Below are positions 33,993 through 44,224 of a DNA stretch of 64,000 nt, piece by piece (within the stretch, counting starts at the first letter, position 1; each line of letters opens with the position of its first letter). The translations under genes and the position numbers were made by a program. Where the stretch lies: the NCBI RefSeq assembly GCF_030445035.2, contig NC_080677.1, positions 102,111,513-102,175,512 of the forward strand, given 5' to 3'. The notes beneath the pieces were generated by a model. That model was not told the origin of the DNA, did no database searches, and worked only from the letters and a program-made list of their open reading frames with translations. Source of the DNA: Dasypus novemcinctus (Eukaryota > Chordata > Mammalia > Cingulata > Dasypodidae).

Positions 33993-35041
33993 TGTAGCAA
34001 TTTGATATAGTTATGAATTCCAAAAATAGATATTGGATTATTTTGTAAACTGTTCTGTACCTGGGCATGATTAAATTATGATTAGGGCTTTGATTGGGCC
34101 ATATTAGTAGGGATTTGAGTCCCTGCCCCTTAGTGGTTAGGGACTCACAGATAAAACACATGGCAAAGGACATAGTTGGAGGTTTTTTATGTTGGAGTTT
34201 TTTTTTGTTTTTTGTTTTATATCCAACATATCTTTTTATTGGAGAAGTTTTAGACTTACAGAAAAATAACACAGAAAAAAATCAGTTCCTTCGTATACCC
34301 CCATTATTAACACCTTGCATTAGTGTGGTTCATTTGTTAAAAATGGTGAAAGAAAATTATAATAATTATACTATGGTTTACATTAGGGTTTGCTGTTTGT
34401 GTTGTACCATCTTAAGCTTTTAATTTCAATTTTTATTCTAGTAACATACATACAACCTAAAATTTCCCCTCTTAATCACATTCAGAAGTATAATTCAGTT
34501 GCTGTTAATTACATTTACAACGTTGTGCTAACATCACCACCATCCAGTTCCAAATCTTTACCATCAACGCAAATATAATTTTAGATAGACTCCCCATTAC
34601 CTACTCACATCCTGGCCTATATTTTATAACCTATATTCTGTAATTTATATTTTAGTTTTTGTCTTTATTAATTTGCTTATTCTTATTTTTGTATATCAGG
34701 GATTAATAATCTGGGGTTTTGATGTTGGAGTTTGATGCTGAAGTCTTAAGCTGGAGCCCCAGGATATAAGCACACAGAGGAGAGAGAAGCAAGCCCTGGG
34801 AAGAAAGGAACCCTGAGCTGGAGAGAAGCAAGACTCTGGAAGGGAGGAACCCAGGAAGCCTGAGCCCTGGCAGACATCAGCAGCCATCTTGCTCCAACAC
34901 ATAAAAATAGACTTTGGTGAGGGAAGTAACTTATGCTTTATGATTTGGTATCTGTAAGCTCCTACCTCAAATAAATACCCTTTATAAAAGCAAGCAGATT
35001 TCTGGTACTTTGCGTCAGCACCCCTTTGGCCGACTAATACA
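33993..35041 (+). mobile_element. Solo MaLR-like LTR (family B) with TSD AAAGT, split by an L1 fragment
   Basis: It starts TGTAGCAATTTGATATAG and ends CCTTTGGCCGACTAATACA. The perfect 5-bp duplication AAAGT lies at 33988-33992 and 35042-35046. AAATAAATACCC near 34970 is the poly(A) signal. Its middle is interrupted at 34201-34721. It matches the reverse complement of 31624-32185 (GCAGCCATCTTGCTCCAACA in both). Confidence 0.88.
34201..34721 (-). mobile_element. 5'-truncated L1 3' end inserted in the LTR
   Basis: The left end is a T-rich run (TTTTTTGTTTTTTGTTTT), a poly(A) tail in antisense. Antisense L1 3' UTR-like sequence follows (GAAGTTTTAGACTTACAG; TAACATACATACAACC). ATGTTGGAGTTT occurs on both sides (34189-34200 and 34722-34733), a target duplication of at least 12 bp. 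Confidence 0.8.
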
Positions 35042-35046
35042 AAAGT

Positions 35047-36830
35047 TATTTTAAAAATGTTGTCCTATTTAGACTTTGTTTTCACTGCTATTTATATTGT
35101 GGGAGATTCATTATCATATTTATCAGAAATAAATTTTATGTAGACTTCCTTGAGATAGTTGAAACTAATGTGTCTTAATCATCTGTTGGGTACAGAAATG
35201 TTAAGGGATACAAATAGAAAGTTCTTAAGCAATTAACCAACCAAACTCAAAGAAATGATAATTTCATTGAGGAAATGAAACCAGGAGAAATCATTAATAA
35301 CCCATGTACATGAAATACAAATAATATATAGTGTTATCACTTTTTTAGATTTTGTTTATTCTAAAACTTGAAGAGCAACACTATTGCATTATGATTTTAA
35401 AATTTAATTAAATTAAGATTTAATATTTAGAAAAATATTGTGCCAAAGTGAATACGTTAGCATTATGCTTTTGCTTCTCCCAGAAAACCTTAATAGATAC
35501 ATCTATGCATATGTTTGCCTTTAATGCACATCTTAAGAATTTGTCAATTTCTAAATTTTACCAAATATTTTTATATGAACTTGGTACTTTTTCCCTCTCT
35601 TCTGGCTAAAGAGCTATCAATTTATTTTACTTTTAGTACCACTCTGTGCAAATTTTGAATAGGACACTTTATTCCCTATGTCTGGAAAGTAAAACTCTTT
35701 GGTCACCATTGGGACCACATATTGCTTTCTTTCTACTAAATACTGAGAGAAGTAATATTCTTCACTCAAATTTATTGCTATACATGGACAACTTACAATT
35801 CCCTTGTCAAGGCAAAATAGATAGTAAAAGTTGTATTTCCTATGTACTGTCTTTTGTGCCGTACATGTATGCCTAAGTGATATTTTTCTAATATTAATAG
35901 CATGTACTCAGCAATTTGGATTTCCCTCTGAAGTAAGAAAAGCTTCCCTTATCCCTTTTTTTAACAAATATTAGTTTATTTTGCTCTCCCATAAAAGTTT
36001 GGAGGTAGACCTAAGGCTCTTCCACAAAAACTCAGTGACCCAGAATGATCCACCTCACTATCTAATCCTCCTAAAATAATGGATAGTATTCTCCATCAAA
36101 TCAAAGTTCCAGGGAGCAGGATGGAATAATAAGAAATAAAGCAAAAGAAGCACAATAACTCAATTTTTGAAAGTTCCCAGAAACTCACATGATGCTTTAG
36201 CTTACATCTTTTGGCACAAATTGGTCACTTGACCCTATCTTGCCTCAAGGAAGACTGGAAAACATGGTCTTTATTCCTGGCAGCCATTTGGGCATACAAA
36301 AACTTATTACCATTAAATAATGGAAACTACAGTGGGGAAAAATGAGCAAGCTGAGACTACTGTATCCTGCACAGTTTTTTTATTTCTATTTCTTCCCCTT
36401 ACTCACTGAAACTTCCTGAACAGCAGGGACAATCTTGTTCACCATATTCCTAGGCTAAACTCAGACCAGACACACAAGAGGCACTTGAAAAACATTTGTT
36501 AAACAAACCAGAATAATTACTCAGTTGCTTCTAATTGGATGTGCACTTAATTATTTGTGGAGCCATTTCAAAATGAACTCTCCTGGGCCCACCAATTACT
36601 GTGGAATCAAGAGTCTTGGACTGACATGCATATTTTGAAAAATGTCACCAAGTGACTCTAATGTACATTTCTAAATAGTAAGCAATGGAATAAATAAAAA
36701 GAAAGAAAAAGAAATATGATGTTTTTAAAGAACAGTAATTGGAATTCTGGCTCAAACTTGAAAAGTAGTAGCAGAAACAAATGGATAGGCCCCAGGAGTC
36801 ACGAGAGCCGTAACAAGGGGACGCTTTTCC
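35047..36830. other. No gene seen
   Basis: AT-rich intergenic sequence. The small open frames carry no family motif. Confidence 0.4.
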
Positions 36831-36836
36831 TTGATC

Positions 36837-36965
36837 ACTCCTTTCCTCCCTTCCTTGCTACCTCCCTCTCTCTCCTTTTCCCACCCTCCTTCCATTTCTC
36901 TCTCCTGTCCTCTTATGTTCCTTTCCTTCTTTTATCCTTTCCTTCTTTGCTTCTTCCTTTCTTCC
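36837..36965. repeat. Polypyrimidine (CT-rich) tract
   Basis: About 130 bases almost entirely C and T (CTCCCTCTCTCTCC, TTCCTTTCTTCC). It creates a long spurious + strand open frame. Confidence 0.9.
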
Positions 36966-37260
36966 AGTTAAATTGCAATTCTGTCCAGTATTTTAGTTTT
37001 TTCTGTACCCCTCAAATTGTCATTATTTTTATTGTATATAAAGTTTACATAGATTTACCTACATATTTGGCTTTTATACTTATCCTTTGTTTTTATATAT
37101 CAAAACTTCTATCTAGAAACTCTTTTCTTCTCCCTGAATGCCATCTTTTAAAATTCCATTATTGAAAGTCTGCTGGGGAAGAAGAGTTTTTAATCAGAAA
37201 AGACCTTAATTTTACCCTTCCTTTGAAAGATAGTTTCAATGGGTTTAAAAGTCTAGTTCG
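36966..37260 (-). repeat. Antisense L1-like fragment (tentative)
   Basis: TTTGAAAGATAGTTTCAATG and GTCTAGTTCGATAGTTATTTTC resemble antisense L1 sequence. The boundaries are uncertain. Confidence 0.4.
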
Positions 37261-38133
37261 ATAGTTATTTTCACTTAGCATCTGTAGAGCTCTTATCATA
37301 GTTATAAACATCAAGGAGAAGCCAGGATGCACTTAATACATTTAGTTTGGAAATCGCAGCTAAATGTCCAAGCTTATCACTTTGGATTTCTGCCTTCTCT
37401 CTGACATCAGAACATAATTTTACCAAGTTCACTGCCACTTTCAAGCAAGGATTGACTCCTTTGATGGTCAAGATAATGTGTCAACTAGGTCAGGTAATTG
37501 TGCCCAGTTGTTTAGTCGAGCAAGCACTGGGCTAACTGTAATACAAGAATATTTATGGACTTTAGTCACCAGTGACTTTGCTGCATAGATAGCTGATTAC
37601 ATCTACATCAGTCAGGGAGATTGCCATCAGCAATGAGGGAAGCTTTATCCAATCATTTGAATGCCTTAAAAGGGGAAGTTATTTCAGCATTCAGAGAGAA
37701 TCTTCCAGCTCCTCTTTGGACAGCAAACGTATCCCAGAATCTCATAGAGTACCCCCATTAGACTTTCATTGGAGCCTCATTTGCAGCCTGCCTGCAAAAC
37801 CTGGATTTGTGCATCCCCATTGTCAAGTGAGAAACTGTTACAAAATCGCATACTATTGACAGACATCTCCTGTTGATTCTGTTTCCCTAGAGAACCCTGA
37901 CAAATAGATGTTCCTTCCAGTTTGCAATGACATATTCACTATTTCTGTCAAAGGTCTCATCAGGAGTAGCTTTAAGGTCCATATTTTTACCAACAGTCTC
38001 TTCAAAGCAATCTAGGCCTTTTTTATCAAGCATCTCACAATTTCTCCTAAATCTTCCCTTTACGCACTTTCAAAACAGTTCCTACATTTTTTATATTTGC
38101 AATTGAACACCCCACTTTCCTGATCCTATTTTC
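37261..38133 (-). mobile_element. Second MaLR internal region, split by an MLT2-like LTR
   Basis: 37271-37471 encodes the same gag-like peptide as 33070-33653. 37914-38133 matches 33500-33715 (TCTTCAAAGCAATCTAGGC, TATCAAGCATCTCACAATTT). The two parts are separated by an MLT2-like LTR (37477-37906). The 5' LTR lies at 38134-38756; the 3' LTR is not found. Confidence 0.72.
37477..37906 (+). mobile_element. MLT2/ERVL-like solo LTR
   Basis: It starts TGTGTCAACTAGGTCAGG and ends with CTCCTGTTGATTCTGTTTCC then ACCCTGACAAATA. It is related to 4401-4790. It interrupts the minus-strand MaLR internal region; TCCTT lies close to both ends. Confidence 0.72.
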
Positions 38134-38756
38134 TGTTTTAGTTTGCTAAAGACTGCCAATGCAATATACTAGAAATGTGCTGGCTTTTATAATGGAAATT
38201 TATTAGGTTAAAAGCTTACAGTTTTGAGGCTATGAAAATGTCTAAATCAAGGCATCATCAGAGATGCTGTCTCATCAAGGTTGGCTGCTCATGGTCCTGA
38301 ATTTGTGCTACATGGCAAGACAGAATTGTGGCCTATGTCTGCTTTTTCCTGCAGGTTCACTTTCTCTCTGAGCTCAGATGTGGGCAATCAGGCACATGGC
38401 TTGTTTCACTGCTGGTCCTTATCTCCTTAGCTTTAAGCTGCTCCCCTGGCCTAGCCTCTTGGGAGCCTCTTTCTATACATCTGTACTTCACTGATTCCAG
38501 TTTCCAACCAACCTGCAGAACTCTCTTTCTGTTTCTGAGGCTTTTTTTCTGTGTCTCTGCTTTTAGTCCTCCATTTATATAGGATTGCAGTAAGATTAGG
38601 ACCACCTGGTTCCTGCAATCTAAAGGCCCTTAACTGAAGCTAATCAAAAGGCCCCTTAACTGAATCTAATTAAAAAGTCCCACATACAATAGATTTGCAT
38701 GCACAAGAATGGGTTAGCTTAAGAACATAATTTTCTGGAGCCCACAAACCAGTTCA
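38134..38756 (-). mobile_element. LTR, family A (5' LTR of the adjoining minus-strand element)
   Basis: On the + strand it runs TGTTTTAGTTTGCTAAAGAC to CCACAAACCAGTTCA. On the minus strand CCTAATAAATTTCC is the poly(A) signal. TG/CA termini, about 620 bp. Confidence 0.78.
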
Positions 38757-38764
38757 GCTAATAA

Positions 38765-39085
38765 TGTTGAACATTTTTTCATTTGCTTTTTGGACATTTG
38801 CATATCTTCTTTGAAGAAATCAATATTCAGATCCTTTATCCATTTTTTGTTTTGGGTCATATGTCTTTTTATTATTGAATTGTATGTTCTTTATATATTC
38901 TGGTTAAAAGTCTCTTACCACATAAATGATTTGTAAATATTTTTTCCGATTCTATGGGTTGTTTTTGTACTTTCTTGATGATGTCCTTTGAGGCACAAAA
39001 TGTTGATGTTCAATATATCTAATTATTTTTTGCGGCTTATGTTTTTGCCATTCTTCAGAGAAGATTTGCATTCACTTCACCTAAG
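38765..39085 (-). mobile_element. Antisense L1 3' ORF2 fragment
   Basis: GAACATTTTTTCATTTGC, TTTTTGGACATTTGCATATC, TCAGATCCTTTATCCATTTT and TTGATGATGTCCTTTGAGGC form the well-known antisense L1 ORF2 end. Confidence 0.82.
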
Positions 39086-39935
39086 AGCCAGAATGCTGAT
39101 CTTGAATGACTTTAGCTTCCAGGCATAACTGGTATGGGAGTTGGAGGGAGATTGGTGGAGATTTGAATTCAGCTCTGATAACATGCACCTGGCTCAAGGC
39201 TTCTGATAGCACTTGTGATATAATGTGTCCTCAAGGAATACTGTCACTAGCATTTGTTTGCTATTTGAGCTCATATTCCTTACTTCAATTTGAGGCACTT
39301 CTGTCAGGAAGAAACTAATATTGCATTAAGTATTTTTTTATATAAGATCCAATAGTTTTGTAGTTCAAAGTCTTTTAGAATATTTAGTCATTATACTACG
39401 AGTCATTACACTACCATATTACCAAAGTCAGGATATAGAATCTTTTCCCTATATAGTTCCATTGTACAAATGTTTTTTGACATATCTTCCATGTCAATAC
39501 CTCTATGTTTGGCCTGTTTTGTACAGACACACGAGACCCATTACTGTTTTCCAGTCTACATATTGTCCCAAACTTAACATAACCTTGTAGAAATAAATAC
39601 TAAATACTATATCTGGGTTTATGTGTGCCTTTCTGTGCGTGCGTATCTGGTAGTGAGAGTGGAGAGAAAGCAGCTATTTGTAATGGATAACCATTTGCAT
39701 TTTGAGTCATAAGATCCTTTCACATGCTCTCTTTTCTCCTCCTTTTAGATGCCAATTCAACTTTATATCACTGACATTACCAGTACTATGATTTTATTCC
39801 AAATAACCGTGAATAAGGAAATGTGAACATCTCATGACTCAGAATATGTATTTTCCAAAACAAATTACAAATGTGACATTCATTATTAAAATATGTGTTG
39901 GGAAAGTGAGACAATTAAGTTAGGTGATATATCAA
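39086..39935. other. No gene seen
   Basis: No recognisable exon or repeat. Confidence 0.4.
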
Positions 39936-40060
39936 GCACCTATACTTTAATAGTATAGGTGCTATACTATACTACTACTATAGTATAGTAGTAGTAGTAT
40001 ACTATACTACTATTGTATAGTAGTATATACTACTATGCTATACTGTACCCTATACTAAGT
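39936..40060. repeat. Nested palindromes of TAGTATAC units
   Basis: 39936-39962 is a perfect inverted repeat: stem GCACCTATACT, loop TTAAT, complementary stem AGTATAGGTGC. It is followed by overlapping palindromes built from ACTACT/AGTAGT and TATACTA units (for example ACTACTACTATA-G-TATAGTAGTAGT). The tract could fold into several hairpins or a cruciform. Confidence 0.9.
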
Positions 40061-41009
40061 ACAGAAAGTTCCATTCATTATGGTGGGTCATTTTCTTAAA
40101 GTAGAAACCATTATCTACTGACATAATATCAACAGAGTATTTCTGCTTCTATTTTTCCCTAAATAAAAAGTGTTGGCTGTTATTAACCAATGCTTTGAGT
40201 TGATTCTCCTACTCCAGACAGGATTAGTCAAGAACCCAGGGCTTTCTGCTTCCTCAGTTCCTAGTCAGTCTGCTATCTTTATAAGAGGGACAGGATGTCA
40301 GCATTTCTCATTCTGTTCTCTGCTACTTATTACTGAGGCTAAGTTCTGAGAAAATTCAACTGAAACATGGGGCATACTTTTTCCAAACAAACACCACTCA
40401 TAGTATAGAGGCTCTACTTTGGTACAATGCTGCTGAGGATCCTATATTCCAATTCCCCTTTTCCTGGCTGTAAGGTAGCAGTTGTAGAGGCAGGACAAGA
40501 AGACCTGGTCCCTGTACCCCATCACCAAGCACAAATCTCCTAGAATGGAACAAACACTCAGAAATAAGCATGCCCTTGTCACCACCCCCAGCTCCAGAAC
40601 TGTGATCAGAGATTTTGCCCAAGAAATGGGGATGAGAGAGAAGCAGGTCATGAAATAGATTACTCTTAAGCTCTTCACAAAGGAACTAACTTCAGTTGCA
40701 ATCCAGAGTGGAGAAGTTTAAGCAAGGGCACTGTCATAGACAGTGGAGATTATAGTGAAAACAACTGGGAGGAGATAGGTAGGTTTATTGGAGATAAATG
40801 CTAAACTGTAAGCTAGCTAATTTGGCAGGGACCCCTGAAAAAAATAGATAAATGAAGGATCCATCTTGGAGTCCAGAACAAAGTTTGATGTCAGGAAATA
40901 TCCCTCAAAGTAGCTCAAATTTGATTGGACATATCTGCGGAGGAATTTATACTCCAGGACATTGTTGAAAATAAAACACACAGCTAGCATTAGTGGCACT
41001 TAACAACTG
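40061..41009. other. No gene seen
   Basis: Intergenic sequence with no recognised feature. Confidence 0.4.
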
Positions 41010-41431
41010 GGTGTGATCCAGAAAAGAGACATTAAAAAAGAGTTCAGCAGAGGGGACATTATTACTGACCCCACGGAAATAAAAGAGCTCATAAGAGGAT
41101 ACTATGAACAACTATACAGTAATAAACTACATAATGTAGATGAACTAATTCCTAGAAAAATTCAAACAACCTACACTGACCTTAGAAGAAATAGAAGATC
41201 TCAATAAACCAATCACAAACAAAGTGATTGAAATAGTCATATTAAACTTTCCAAAAATGAAAATCCAAGAGCCAGATGGCTTCATGAGTGAATTCTACCA
41301 ATCATTCAAAGAAGATTTAATATCAATCTTATTCAAAATCTTCCAAAATATTGAACAGCAGAAAATGCTACAAAAGTCACTCTGTGAAACCAACATCATC
41401 CTAATACCAAAGACAGATAAAGATACTATGA

Positions 41432-41550
41432 AGGGGGAACAGATGTGGCTCAAGCAAGTGAGCTCTCACCTCCCATATGGCAGGTCCTGGGTTTGGTTGT
41501 TGGTGTCCCCTATAAAAACAAAAACAAACAAGCAAAACAAAAGAAAAAAA
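41432..41550 (+). mobile_element. Short DAS-like tRNA-derived SINE
   Basis: GGGGGAACAGATGTGGCTCA, CCTCCCATATGGCAGGTCC and TGGGTTTGGTTG (degraded B box), then an A-rich tail with CAAACAAGC. Confidence 0.8.
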
Positions 41551-41557
41551 CAGCTCA

Positions 41558-41646
41558 GGGAAGCTAATGTGGCTCAGTGGTTGAATGTCAGCTTCCCACA
41601 TACGAGGTCCCAGGTTCAATTCCAGATCCTTTTTCCTAATAAATAT
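41558..41646 (+). mobile_element. Short DAS-like tRNA-derived SINE
   Basis: GGGAAGCTAATGTGGCTCAG, GCTTCCCACATACGAGGTCC, B box GGTTCAATTCC, then a short T/A-rich end. Head-to-tail with the preceding SINE inside L1 ORF2. Confidence 0.8.
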
Positions 41647-41711
41647 GCTTGCAAAATTCTCAGTAAAATATTCATTAATAAAATCCAACAGCATGTTAAA
41701 GAAATTATTCA

Positions 41712-44224
41712 AGAATGTCACTAAATACAATTAATAGGAAAATGAAATAATAATTATGATAAGTTTAAACATAAGAAATAAAATACATAATAATTTAAAA
41801 GAACTAAAACTAAAACAAAAAATTGAGATATTAAAAAATGAGAAATACTAAGAAAAATTTTTGATGTTTTGCCTTTTATCACTGTAATATCTGTTGTCCT
41901 GTATGTACAGTGACATTTTCTTCTATTTATTCCTCAGTGTCTTATATTTTTTTCATTTTGTCTTCAAAGAAGTTTTAGGTCACAATAAAGTTATATACAG
42001 AACACAGGGGACTCCCATATACCCAACATCCTTCCCCTTTCCCCCTCCCCATATCAATAACCTTTTTATATGTGGATGGTACATTTATTACAACTAATGT
42101 ACAAATATTAAAACATAGCCACTAACCATGGACAATGGTTTATATTATGGTCTATACTCTAGACCATACACTTCTATAAATTTTTGATGAAATTCAACAT
42201 GGTCTGTATCCATTATTGCAAGATCATGCAGAACACTTCCATTGCCCCCTAAATAACCCCTCTTCTACCTACTCTATTCCTCCCTCCCCCTCACTTCAGG
42301 GCCCATGGCAACACTAGGCTTCTCTCCTTGAATAACAGTATGCATAGTTATTTGAAACAACACTGAGGGTTTGACATACTGGTCTGTCCTTCCCTATTAG
42401 GTACTGCCCATGCTCTCAAGAGATACCCACACTGCTTTTTGAGAACATATCAGACTGCCCCAGAATGGAAGTTTAACTCCTTCCTGCCCATTATGTGGAT
42501 CTCCACCCACTGATACAACACACTATGACAATATGATCACTTGCACATTTTCTAGAAGACTGCCCCAGATGCGCCTTGTCTCAAATGCCCCCACCATCAG
42601 TTTTGGACCACAGAAGGGTTACAAATGTGGCAGGGGAGGATTATTAGTGTGGAATGTCAGTGCTGGAGGATACATGAGAGGAAGTTAACCTGGGCATATA
42701 AGTAAGGTACATAAAAGTGTTCAAATGTTCATGGGGCATTGTGACAGTGGGTAGAGATTCACACAGTAACTGAAAGAATATTGAATTCCCATTCTGGGGC
42801 ATTCTGCCACATTCTCTAATGCAACAGCAACAATCCCCCAAGTGCAGGGCAATGACTAGTGAAGAAGGATTCCATTTCTGGGTGCTTGATATTGACGATT
42901 ATGCTTATGAGCCTTTGCTCTTGAAATTACAACTCAGTCTAATGTTGTAGGGTGCCTAAGAGTCTCCTCCTGAGAGCCTCTGTGTTGCTCAAATATGGCT
43001 TCTCTCTAAGCCAAACTCAGCATATAAATGCATTACCTTCCCCCTAGCATGGGACATGACTCCCAGGGATGAGTCTCCCTGGCACCAAGGGATTACTACC
43101 AAACACCAACAAGCAATGCAACTGGAAGAAGACCTTGAATGAAAGAGGAAAAAGGTAAAGAGAAATGAATTTATATGGCTAAGAGACTTCAAAGTGAGTC
43201 AGGAGGTCATCCCAGAGGTAATGCTTATACACATCTCAGCATTACCTCACAGACTTCCAAAGTAGATACTACTCCAAATAGTGAAATAGTGGGGCTTCTG
43301 AGGGCTCTGGAGACACCTAGGTCCTACAGGCATGGCAGATAGCTCTAGAGTTTGGTGTCTCATCAATCAGCCCTACTTTGGAGTTTGTGCTCCTGAGTAT
43401 GACAGAGTTGGATGCAGATGTGACTTCTCTACGCATGCCTCTTCTGTCCATTCTATTTGAACCTATAGTTGGTGCTTGAGTTGGTAGGTGTGCATCCAAG
43501 AGACTTGTATCTTTGGGCTGTCCATGTGCCAGCTGGGCCCTGCGCCTCAGCAAAGTTGCAACACCTACTCTCCAGTTCATTGGACTCACCCAGTGCAATT
43601 AACAACGAGGTGAGAATGGACAACCACCCCACCAGAAACAGAGAAAGTCCACAACTGCAAGCAAGAAAGTCCCATCCATCAGCCATATGGGATTGAGGCC
43701 CTCTCATAACTAGAGGTGGGTAGGCATCACTATCCCAGAATCCTCAGGTTTGGGGAATAAAATACTGACTAGTGTGGACTTACTGGTATCCTACTATAGA
43801 CTTATTGCGATTCTAGCAATGGGAGAAATTACATCACTAATGTGGAGGTAGTGGCCACTGGAGGTGCTGAAGGCAGGGAGAGGGAAAAAGAGGTATAATA
43901 TGGGGGCATTTTGGGACTTGGAATTGTCCTGAATGACATTGCAACAACAGATACAGGTCACTATATATATTCTGCCATAATATACAGAATTGAGTGGGAG
44001 AAAGTGTAAACTACAATGTAAACTATAATACAGGCTTAGTGGCAATGCTTGAAATGTGTTCATCAATTGCAATGAATGTATCACAATAATGAAAGAAGTT
44101 GTTAATGTAGGGAAGAGTGGGAGGTGTGGGGACTGGAGCATATGGGAATCCCTTATATATTTTTGTGTAGCCTAAGTATATTTAAAATATATATATATAT
44201 ATTTAAATAAATAAATAAACAAAT
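41712..44224 (+). mobile_element. 2.5-kb retrotransposed non-coding sequence inside L1 ORF2
   Basis: It is flanked by AAAGAAATTATTCA (41698-41711) and AAAGAATTATTCA (44225-44237), an L1-type target duplication. It ends in an A-rich AAATAAATAAATAAACAAAT tail, so it was an RNA copied in the + orientation. Its 5' part around 41960-42150 (AGAAGTTTTAGGTCACAATA, CCCATATACCCAACATCC) resembles the antisense L1 3' UTR seen at 34240-34300; the rest (42600-44150) is unrelated to L1 ORFs. I recall this type of sequence as repetitive in xenarthran genomes but cannot name it. There is no coding frame longer than about 115 codons and none with motifs. Confidence 0.75.
44184..44224. repeat. (TA)n and (AAAT)n simple repeat, 3' tail of the retrosequence
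   Basis: An alternating TA stretch followed by AAATAAATAAATAAACAAATAA. Confidence 0.85.

Noticed and set aside
36716-37165. 149-codon + strand open frame
   Set aside because: Its core translates a polypyrimidine tract (Ser/Leu/Pro/Phe runs); a low-complexity artefact.
39936-40060. CRISPR-like repeat array
   Set aside because: The repeats are palindromic, irregular and without unique spacers, in a mammalian genome.
41224-41724. 166-codon + strand open frame
   Set aside because: It is a chance fusion of L1 ORF2 sequence with two SINEs.
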